From positions 43,491,330-43,555,329 of the forward strand of contig NC_063044.1 in NCBI RefSeq assembly GCF_018812025.1: 64,000 bases of DNA, written 5' to 3'. Shown piece after piece: positions 56,483 to 64,000 of this stretch (the stretch's first letter is position 1; every line of letters starts with the position of its first letter). This DNA is from Megalobrama amblycephala (lineage: Eukaryota > Chordata > Actinopteri > Cypriniformes > Xenocyprididae). The translations under genes were made by a program, and so were the position numbers. A model generated the notes under the pieces. That model was given only the letters and a program-made list of their open reading frames with translations. It searched no databases and was not told the DNA's origin.

Positions 56483-57021
56483 GTATGTGTGTGGCTGTCA
56501 ATAAAACTGAAGTCAGAATAGTTTTATCATATATTTAAAAGTTTTACGACATTATTTACACATTATTTATAGTGATTCTTTACAATACAAATGCTTACAA
56601 AACAGCTTTAAAGAAAATATTAAAGAAAAAACAGTGTTTTCTCACCAGATCGCATGATTGTTTTCCATTAATATATCATACATTTACATAGATATAATAG
56701 TGTCTAACATTTTATGAGAGAAAATCCCCTCAAAATCAAAAGAAAGTCATGACATGCATTTACAAAAATAAAGCATTTTAGGATTAGGATGTTTCCCATT
56801 ATTCACATTTGTTGATACATGATTATTAAAGCTTTCCAAAATAAATATGGAAGTATGAAATTTTAATTTTATTCTGAACCCCATATTTCAATGTATTGTT
56901 TCGCTGAGGAGTGAATGGATAGACCAAAAACAATATTATACCAGCATCTAACATCTATAATAGCGAACATTTTCATTTATAACACACAAAACATAAAATA
57001 CGGCTGGACAAATAATATTAT

Positions 57022-57109
57022 TTACAGCTGTAAGTCACTTCCAGATATTGACAGCTGACATGGATCAGGGTTTGAATCACTTAGTTGACAAGAAGTCTTC
57101 ACAACACAC
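57022..57109 (-). pseudogene. Decayed spare last exon of lectin 2
   Basis: Acceptor and phase as in lectin 1; encodes 'CVVKTSCQLSDSNPDPC' with the same loss after DPC that shifts the frame. A shared lesion means it was already dead before the duplication. Confidence 0.75.
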
Positions 57110-57256
57110 CTTATAAAGTAAAAACAAAGGGAACAAAGATTATTATTTATTATCTTCAACATAGCTTGTATAAAGTGAAATAATTTTATGATTAATAGGT
57201 AAATTAAACTTCAAAATTCAGGATGAAAATTGTACATAATAAACAAATGGCTTACT

Positions 57257-58096
57257 TCACTGACATTGATAAGTCACATCCAGGTATTTATAAGTTCCAA
57301 CACAAGGATCAGAGAAATGAATGTTTGATGCAAAAAGAACACATTTCTTTTTTCTATGGCACCTGATTCATGGACAGAAAATAATAAGTACTTAATAGCT
57401 TTAATGTACCGAAGATATAAGAATGACATTTTCCTTGCTCTTTTAAAATACATAAAATGAAATGTAAACATTTTACTGTTATCTGTCAATCTTACCGAGA
57501 GGAAATTATTTCGGTGACTGGTGCTCTGCAGTTCGTATTTGTGGTGGCAAAAGCTGGAAGCCCATAAGAACATGTTATGCGATCACTCCGTCCGTAGGTG
57601 GCTCTAATAACCCTTATTGATCCCGAATCTAATACACGTAAAAGAAAAAAAAAAAAGAAAAAAAGAAAATTGTGGTCTTGAGAATTGTGGTAAAGTTTAA
57701 GATCATATGGTGGAAATTCTCTTCCACTGCTTCATGACTCTCTAATTCTGTCCTGTTTAGACAAAGAAATATAACTTAAAAACTACTGAATTACTCACTA
57801 CATCTGAGGGTCCCAAATCTATGTTCACAGATCACGGATGCATCTATACCTGCAGAGGGGAAACATACAAGATGATATATTACAATTACTTGAAATAAAA
57901 TAATGTAACCCTAACCCACTTGAACATGTTTAATCAATTGCCGTTCTTACCATGTTGGCACAGGATCAGCAGCACTGAAAATCAAAGTCAAACAGAAACA
58001 AACTGAAACACTGAATTGAACAGTTGAAATCATGTCAGTTGAGTCGATTGTAAATCATTACTTACAAAGGATCCCGCTTAGCTTTAGCGTCAGCAT
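57257..58096 (-). CDS. Rhamnose-binding (SUEL-domain) lectin 2, 114 aa, five exons
   Basis: Paralogue of lectin 1 with identical exon lengths: 58066-58096 (31), 57951-57974 (24), 57799-57849 (51), 57496-57628 (133) and 57257-57362 (106). The joined frame of 345 nt is open. The same signal peptide is followed by one SUEL domain with eight cysteines and the motifs YGR, DPC and KYL. Differences from lectin 1 cluster at the start of the domain ('[14 protein letters not shown]'), around residue 62 ('[10 protein letters not shown]') and in exon 5 ('[17 protein letters not shown]'), while '[17 protein letters not shown]' is unchanged. It ends VTYQCQ with a TGA. Both genes are probably expressed from their own TATA promoters; ligand preference could differ. 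Confidence 0.88.
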
Positions 58097-58158
58097 GTTG
58101 AAGGTGTGAACCAAAGGGAAACTCAGGAAATCTCTTGAGGAGGAACATGGGAGCATGG

Positions 58159-58165
58159 TTTTTAT
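58159..58165 (-). promoter_or_regulatory. TATA box of lectin 2
   Basis: 'CTATAAAAACC' on the minus strand at the same distance from the ATG as in lectin 1; upstream bases to about 58240 are nearly identical. Confidence 0.7.
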
Positions 58166-58347
58166 AGCAGACACAGACGCGTTATCATTTGTTTACTGTA
58201 GATAACCAATGCGGAAATGGGAGTTTATTATCTCAGAAATTTCAAAACAAGCAAGATTCTAAAAAAACAAAACTACTTATTTTTCTGATAACAACTGCAT
58301 GGATTTGCGGCAACATTAAAGCGCTGAATTCCATCAACACCATTATA

Positions 58348-59297
58348 CAGTTGCAAGAAAAAGTATGTGAACCACTAGCAGAATCTGTGCAAATGTGTAA
58401 AATTGTAACAAAATAAGAGGGATCATACAAAATGCATGTTATTTTTTATTTAGTAATGTCCTGAGTAAGATATTATACATAAAAGATGTTTACATATAAT
58501 TCACAAGACAACAAAATAGCTGAATTTATTAAAATGACCCCATTCATAAGTATGTGAACCATTGATTCTCAATACTGTGTGTGGTTACCTGGATGATTTA
58601 CGACTGTTTTTATGTTTTGTGATGGTTGTTCTTGAGTCTCTTGTTTGTTCTTGACAGTTAAACTGAGCTCTGTTCTTCAGAAAAATCCTCCAGGTCCCAA
58701 AAATTCTTCAGTTTTCCACCATCTTTTGCATTTTTGAAGCCTTTACAACAGTGGCTGAATGATTTTGAGATCCATCTTTTCACACTGAGGACAACTGAGG
58801 GACTCAAACACAACTATTAGAAAAGGTTCAAACATTCACTGATGCTCCAGAAGGAAACACGATGTATTAAGAGCCGGGGGTGAAAACTTTTGAACAGGAT
58901 GAAGAGGTCCAAATTTTTCTTATTCCGCTTGAATATCATTTTTTTTTTTTTTCCCCCATTTAGTACTGCCCTTCAGAAGCAACAGAAGATACTTGCATGT
59001 TTCCCGGAAGACAAATTAAGTACAGTTTACCTTGATATTTGAATTCAAAAGTTTTCACCCCCCGACTCTTAATGCGTTGTGTTTCCTTCTGGAGCATCAG
59101 TGAATGTTTGAACCTTTTTTAATAGTTGAGTTTGAGTCCCTCAATTGTCCTCAGTGTGAACATCACTAAATAAAAAATATTTAGTACATTACTAAATAAA
59201 AAATAACATGCATATTGTATTATCTCCCTTATTTTGTTAAAATGATTAACATTTTCATAGATTCTGCAAGTGCTTCACATACTTTTTCTTGCAACTG
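58348..59297. mobile_element. Palindromic DNA transposon (950 bp) with TA target
   Basis: Ends 'CAGTTGCAAGAAAAAGTATG' and its complement 'CTTTTTCTTGCAACTG', flanked by TA (58346-58347 and 59298-59299). A large inner inverted repeat pairs about 58785-58880 with about 59055-59165 ('TCACTGATGCTCCAGAAGGA' and complement). It fits a Tc1-type long-arm element. It lies just upstream of the lectin 2 promoter. Confidence 0.85.
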
Positions 59298-59689
59298 TAT
59301 ATAAAAAAACTGTATATAAACTGTATAAAAACTGTATATAAAGCTTAAACTCAAGCTTTATAAATTCAGATGTAGCAATACAAATAACTACAGTAAATGA
59401 GGAAATGGTGACAAATAGATGATTTATTTTGATTTTCATGATCAAATCGCACCCTATTTTACTGCTTGTTTTGATCAAATGTTCAGTCACCTTCATGACT
59501 CAATTGAAAGTCCTGGAAATTTCCATTAAAGTTGCTCCTGTTGTGGGATCACAAATAATGTTTTTGTGCTAACATTTAGGGAACATTACTAAAGACCAAG
59601 TAACTCTGAATTACATTCTATTAATGTTACTGGAGGAACATTTTTTTTTTATTTTTTTTTTTTTATCATTTTGAGTCTGGGTCACATTG

Positions 59690-60420
59690 ATTATTTATGC
59701 CTTTGCCAGAATACAAACTTCCTCATTATTTCTTTCAAAACAGCATCACTACGACACATTATACCCAGAGTTATGACTCCCTGTGCTGAAACTGCTTCCT
59801 ATTCAATAGTCATTTTGCAGCACCACACCACTCTTGTTCACGCAGATGCATTCTGGGATCAAGTGAAACTGATGAATCTGTTTCTACAATTTCTGAAGAA
59901 AATGTCAGTGGAGAAGATGTAGTGTAGATTCAGTTAAGGTCCAAGGATATTCAATACCAGTAAACCAATTCAGAGGAAAATAGAAGCATTATGATTGAAA
60001 CTCATATGAAACTCACATCCTATTATCATCTCCAGTATCTTTTATCTTTGTTATCTATAGTTTGTGATCTTTGCTTGGTCTTAAATCTGAAGTGTTTTAT
60101 GACCCAGGAAACCACAAATGTTACAGTATGTCCTTTTATATTATTGTTGAGAATTGAGCACTCCTGATTATTTATCTTCATGTTTTGATCACGTGCTAAA
60201 AAATTGTTGTTGTTTTAAGAAATGGTGCATCATTCAGACACACATCACAAACATTTACATTTGATCATCCAGCAGATGTTTGATCTAAAGCGACTTACAA
60301 ATGAAGAGAGCAGAAGCAATTGAACCATCAATTGGGCAACAATATGCAAGTAGTCCCAGTTGGTCTAGCACAGTACATGTGCTATGTACTTTTTTTTTTT
60401 TTAAATAGACATATCGTAAA
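59690..60420 (+). repeat. Duplicated block, copy 4 (upstream of gypsy copy C)
   Basis: Same order as 32096-33770 but without the solo LTR, so it records the unoccupied site. Contains the L2/SINE-type tail at 60256-60312. Confidence 0.85.
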
Positions 60421-60424
60421 GTAA

Positions 60425-61130
60425 TTGTTGGAGAACATCATTAAACAACTTGAAGGAGTAAGAGCATACACTGATGACATCATTTGGGGATCTTTGCTTC
60501 AGGAGCATAATAACAGACTGACCAAAGTGCTGCAGAAAATCAGCAAACAAAACAAAAACAGATGTCAGTTTGGTGTGCAAGAACTTTTGTTTCTTGGAGA
60601 TAAACTGTCCAGTCAAGGGATACAGCCAGACAGTGAGAAGATCAATGCCATTCTAGAAATGAAAAGTCCCACAGACAGCAGTTGAAATTAGCGTTGACCT
60701 CTGCGCCCATCTTGCAATTCTTTGTCCACAGATGCCTCCAAGAATGGTTTTGGTGCAGTTTTTTTGCAAGCTGATGACGAGATCTGGAAGACAGTAGCAT
60801 AAGCAAGCAGATCCATGACTCATTCTGAGTGTCGATATGCACAAATCGAGAAAGAGTGCTTAGGATTAGTCTTTGGGCTGGAGAAATTTCATAACTATGT
60901 ATACGGTCTTCCCACCTTCACTGCAGAAACTGATAATCGTCCACTAATTGCAATAGTAAAAAATAATCTGAATGAAATGACACCAAGGATTCAAAGACTA
61001 ATGATGAAATTGCAGTTACGATTTCGATTTGGTGTATACGCCTGGCTAATACTTAGTGCTGGCAGATACCCTCTCAAGCACCCATAAGAAACAGTGAGAG
61101 TTCAACAGAAGGAGATGTTGAGATTCATGT
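60425..61130 (+). pseudogene. Gypsy pol remnant, copy C
   Basis: RT end 'VRAYTDDIIWGSLLQEHNNR' (the YIDD box is mutated to YTDD), 'CQFGVQELLFLGDKLSSQGI' and 'QPDSEKINAILEMKSPTDSS', then the same deletion as copy A into RNase H. RNase H: 'QIEKECLGLVFGLEKFHNYV', 'YGLPTFTAETDNRPLIAIVK', 'MTPRIQRLMMKLQ'. It ends near 61130 and jumps into integrase sequence at 61148-61190 before the LTR-like unit. Confidence 0.85.
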
Positions 61131-61191
61131 GAACATGGTAATTCACATGAATAATTATCTAGTGGTGATCGACTACTACTCAAATTACCCT

Positions 61192-61780
61192 TGTTACGTG
61201 TCTGTTTGTCACTGAGTGTTTACTTATATCGTGTAACATTGTTGTGTGGTGCAAAAGTTGTGTGTGAAGTGCTCTCTCTTTCTCTCTCGCTCTCCCCCTG
61301 TTGCTCCGTGCTAATTGTTGTGAACACAGGTGCAGCTGTTTATGTGGGTGGAGCCGGGAATCGTTCAGTGGATAAAAGCTTGGAGGGAAGACTGCTCGAT
61401 GAGCTCCCTCTCCTGCTTCCTGTTGTTGTACCAGCCGAGTGTGTGTGACGCTGCTGGATTAGCTTTTAAAGTAAATCCTAGTGTGGAGTACAAATTGTGA
61501 GCGGTAAAGGCCGGTAAATGTTCAATTGCCCTTTCCCATGCAGACCGTTTGTTAGTGGGAGGCCCTTTTTTGTTTAATTACTATTTTCTCCTGTTTATTC
61601 TGTTAGCAGGGAGGTAACACTTGTGTTTTTCTTTTGTTATCTCTTTTCCAGGGAAGATCTTTAAAAGTAGGTATAACCCCATCTTTTGTTTGTTGTTTTG
61701 GCCGACCCACTGACTTGAAGCCATCCTTTTATTTTCTTTATTTAAGAAATAAACAAACTTCCTCTCTGATCTAGAAAATT
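61192..61780 (+). mobile_element. LTR-like unit, copy 2
   Basis: Third occurrence of the junction between the gypsy integrase ('ctactactcaaattaccc') and TGTTACGTGTCTG. Matches 52965-53528 apart from small indels (an extra 'gcagggaggtaacac' near 61607). It is cut at 61780 by the DIRS element. Confidence 0.65.
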
Positions 61781-61934
61781 AGTTCCCATTCAGTCGGTCA
61801 CGTTCGACGTACGTCGGACAGACCGACGAATAGGAATCTCGCCAGAGAGGCCAATCTACTTCGAGTGTAACTAAACGAGCCAATGCACATTGGCATGCAA
61901 TCATCTGCATCAGCTGCTCGCCTCGCAGCGCGGG

Positions 61935-61941
61935 TATATAA
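61935..61941 (+). promoter_or_regulatory. TATA box of DIRS element
   Basis: TATATAA in 'gcgggtatataatgagcagc', within the left terminal repeat and about 240 bases before the gag ATG. Confidence 0.65.
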
Positions 61942-62176
61942 TGAGCAGCAGGTGCGTTGCATCTTCAGCTTTTCGCTTCGGAGCCAAACTACTGAGCAAA
62001 CACGGTGGTTTCTACGAGCGAGTGTTTGAAGAATGGACTTCAACGAGCCAGCTCTCTCTCTGACTGCTCTTCTCGTCCGGTGCAGGAGGAACAGCACAGC
62101 AGCGGGGCCAATGCTTCGGCACTGAGAGAGTTAGTCCTTGAAAGAGCTTACACGAGTAGTTCGCGTCTTTTTAAAG

Positions 62177-62983
62177 ATGTCGTTCTACTTGTGTGCTGCT
62201 GGATGCGGTCGTTGCCTGGCGCCTCGGGATGGTCACCAACGCTGTATCGCGTGCTTGGGCTTAAGGCACGCTGAGGCGGCGTTTGTGGACGAGTCATGCA
62301 CCCATTGTGGGAAGATGACCGTCGCGGAGTTGCGGTCTAGACTCCAGTTCCTGCAAAGGGGCGGAGTCCCGGTGCCGCTGCCTCGTTCCAATCCTCCTCA
62401 GAGGGTTGCTTCGGGCGGCGGCACTGGTGACCTGAGGATCACGGTGAGCGCGCTTCCTTCGGGGAACCAACCCCCTAGGAACCCTCATCCCTCCTGCACT
62501 CCGCAGCCAGTAGAGCTGCCGGGGGAGCGCGGTGGACCACCCCAGAGGTGTGTACCATCCGTATCCTTCGGAGCTCCCCAAGACGACCGGATGTCGATCG
62601 CAGCATCGGAGGGTGAGCCTGACGCTTCTGGGGATGACGATTCGGCGCAGCTGCCTCCCTCGGGAGTGACAACTGTGCCCGATTCAGACCCGGAAATGAT
62701 GGCTATGCTTTCCCGGGCCGCCAACAGGGTCGGGCTCGTGTGGAATCCTCCACCGTGTCCCGAACCCTCGAGGTTGGACGATTGGTATCTCGGGGTGGCA
62801 AGGGCTGGTTCTCAGCCCCCCACCCCAGTGCCTTTCTTCCCGGAGGTGCATGAAGAGCTCACTGGCACGTGGACGGCACCTTTTACTGCCCGAAACCGTG
62901 TCGGTGGGTCCTCCTCCCTCACCACCCTTGACGGCGGGGCAGCGAAGGGTTATACGCGCATACCCCCTGTGGAGCGGGGGTAA
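62177..62983 (+). CDS. DIRS gag-like ORF1, truncated, 268 aa
   Basis: Begins at ATG 62177 ('MSFYLCAAGCGRCLAPRDGH'). A cysteine/histidine cluster (CGRC, CIAC, CTHC) at residues 7 to about 43 suggests a zinc fold. A long proline/serine-rich middle follows, then 'RLDDWYLGVARAGSQPPTPV' and 'FPEVHEELTGTWTAPFTARN', a conserved DIRS gag block. It ends at a TAA right after 'IPPVERG'. Related gags run well beyond this block, so the C-terminal part appears to be lost; the following 300 bases are serine- and proline-rich in other frames, consistent with an internal deletion. The gag role is inferred from position and motifs. Confidence 0.75.
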   Translation: MSFYLCAAGCGRCLAPRDGHQRCIACLGLRHAEAAFVDESCTHCGKMTVAELRSRLQFLQRGGVPVPLPRSNPPQRVASGGGTGDLRITVSALPSGNQPPRNPHPSCTPQPVELPGERGGPPQRCVPSVSFGAPQDDRMSIAASEGEPDASGDDDSAQLPPSGVTTVPDSDPEMMAMLSRAANRVGLVWNPPPCPEPSRLDDWYLGVARAGSQPPTPVPFFPEVHEELTGTWTAPFTARNRVGGSSSLTTLDGGAAKGYTRIPPVERG

Positions 62984-63236
62984 AGAGCAGTTTCCTCTAT
63001 CTCCGGGTCCGAAGAGGGCTCGGAGAGCAGTGGGAGAGCAGTGGGAGGGCAAGAACCTCACCACTTTCATCCCCCTCTTCTGTCGCCAGCGGACAGCAGT
63101 GAGCAGCAGGCAGTCAAAGCTTCGACTGCTCCCTCTGTCCACCCCTGGAAGCAGGTAAGTGTTGCACAGCGCACTGTGACGCCGCTCCGGGCCTCCCGGG
63201 CCGCGTCCCTGCGTTCCACCTCACTGCCCCGCTGCG

Positions 63237-64000
63237 GGTGCGCCTGTGGTCCCTCTGGTCCCGCTGGTACGGTCTCTGGGAGCCTGGTTAGCGCTCACCA
63301 GTCCGTCCCGCTGGCTTGTTCGGACCATCAGGCTCGGCTACGTGATTCAGTTCGCCCGGCGTCCCCCCAGGTTCAGGGGTGTCCACTTCACTGTAGTGAA
63401 AGATGTCGATGCCCCTGTCTTGCGCGCGGAGATCGCAGTCCTACTGGCGAAGAATGCGATAGAGCCGGTCCCTCCAGCCGATATGAGGTCAGGGTTCTAC
63501 AGTCCCTACTTCATTGTACCCAAGAAAAGCGGCGGGTTACGACCGATCCTGGATCTGCGGGTCTTGAATCGGAGCCTTCACAAGCTACCGTTCAAGATGC
63601 TCACACAGAAACGCATTTTCGAATGCATCCGTCCCCGGGATTGGTTTGCAGCGATCGACCTGAAGGACGCGTACTGTCATGTCTCGATCCTTCCGTGGCA
63701 CAGGCCTTTCCTGCGGTTCGCGTTCGAAGGTCAGGCATATCAGTACAGAGTCCTACCCTTCGGGCTGGCCCTGTCTCCCCGCGTCTTCACGAAAGTTGTG
63801 GAGGGAGCCCTTGTTCCCATGAGAGAACAGGGTGTTCGCATTCTAGCACAGTCTCGGGATCAGTTGTGCGAACACAGGGATTTGGTGCTCAGTCACCTCA
63901 ACCAGTTGGGGCTTCAGGTCAACTGGGAAAAGAGCAAACTCACCCCGGTGCAGAGGATCTCTTTTCTCGGTATGGAGTTGGATTCGGTCGAACAGATAGC
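63237..64000 (+). pseudogene. DIRS reverse transcriptase, catalytic box deleted, runs off window
   Basis: Open in one frame to the window end. Start: 'RTIRLGYVIQFARRPPRF' and 'VLRAEIAVLLAKNAIEPVPP'. Fingers and palm: 'GFYSPYFIVPKKSGGLRPIL' and 'DLRVLNRSLHKLPFKML'. Motif A: 'WFAAIDLKDAYCHVSILP'. Motif B: 'YRVLPFGLALSPRVFTKVVE'. After 'REQGVRIL' (ending at 63845) the frame passes directly to 'AQSRDQLCEHRD', so the block with the catalytic YxDD box is missing. The frame is kept and later parts look normal ('VNWEKSKLTPVQRISFLGME'). Without that box it cannot polymerise. RNase H and recombinase are not in the window. Confidence 0.85.

Larger units (their letters stand above)
61782..64000 (+). mobile_element. 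DIRS-type retrotransposon, 5' part
   Basis: Starts with a terminal repeat holding 'CAGTCGGTCACGTTCGACGT' and 'ACGTCGGACAGACCGACGAA', typical of fish DIRS1 elements. A TATA box, a gag-like frame and a DIRS-type reverse transcriptase follow; the tyrosine recombinase expected downstream lies beyond the window. GC content jumps compared with the surroundings. No target duplication is seen, as expected for recombinase-based insertion. Confidence 0.88.

Noticed and set aside
62294..63142. Minus-strand open frames within the DIRS region
   Set aside because: GC-rich antisense shadows of the gag frame; no motif and no conserved start.
1..64000. tRNA, rRNA or riboswitch genes
   Set aside because: No cloverleaf with B-box-like promoter or rRNA-like block was recognised by eye; a tRNAscan run would be needed to exclude a degenerate tRNA-derived SINE.
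1..64000. A wholly new defence or mobile system uniting these genes
   Set aside because: Each part fits a known family (finTRIM, SUEL lectin, KDZ, LINE, gypsy, DIRS). The novelty visible here is in arrangement and copy history, not in a new gene system; the only unexplained coding-like block is 1.9-3.1 kb.

Overview
The window looks like a teleost nuclear chromosome, most probably a cyprinid-type fish. It is AT-rich and intron-containing, and full of fish repeat families: Tc1/mariner, hAT, TTAA-target elements, L2 and I LINEs, gypsy and DIRS. It also carries two gene families expanded in fish, finTRIM and rhamnose-binding lectin. The fish assignment is firm; the family is an inference from repeat style. 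I see no prokaryotic genes, tRNA, rRNA or CRISPR array.

Layout. 0-1.5 kb: a Tc1 transposase remnant and a TA-flanked Tc1 deletion derivative that keeps only the DNA-binding end. 1.9-3.1 kb: an unidentified coding-looking block on the minus strand. 4.7-9.9 kb: a decayed many-exon KDZ/Zisupton-type transposase gene on the minus strand. 11.5-15.8 kb: a 5'-truncated I-clade LINE with endonuclease, reverse transcriptase and RNase H. 16.1-17.9 kb: a large inverted repeat built partly of 21-bp units with internal dyad symmetry. 18.5-18.9 kb: an LTR. 19.1-21.3 kb: a 5'-truncated finTRIM. 27.15-29.86 kb: a finTRIM gene whose six inferred exons join without a stop (556 aa: RING, B-boxes, coiled coil, B30.2).

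30.2-32.1 kb is a nested hAT remnant. From 32 to 61 kb lies a complex segmental duplication. A gypsy pol remnant and its LTR, a single-domain rhamnose-binding lectin gene on the minus strand, L2-type LINE pieces and a palindromic DNA transposon all recur. Two lectin genes (36.6-37.4 and 57.3-58.1 kb) are both open and share exon lengths, TATA boxes and a decayed spare last exon. A promoter scrap at 38.9 kb suggests a third copy once existed. Younger insertions between the copies include a 925-bp solo LTR, a hAT with a TTAA element nested inside, and an almost intact L2 LINE (ORF1 esterase at 43.1-44.2 kb; ORF2 with one frameshift). An LTR element sits in the gypsy integrase and Tc1-like elements in the RNase H region. 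From 61.8 kb to the window end there is a young DIRS-type element whose reverse transcriptase lacks the YxDD segment through a clean in-frame deletion.

The supported host genes are one finTRIM (plus a truncated relative) and two small secreted lectins. Both families are linked to defence in fish. Nearly everything else is mobile DNA in several layers of nesting, so relative insertion order can be read from junctions and target-site duplications. All similarities named here are by recognition of motifs; no database search was run.
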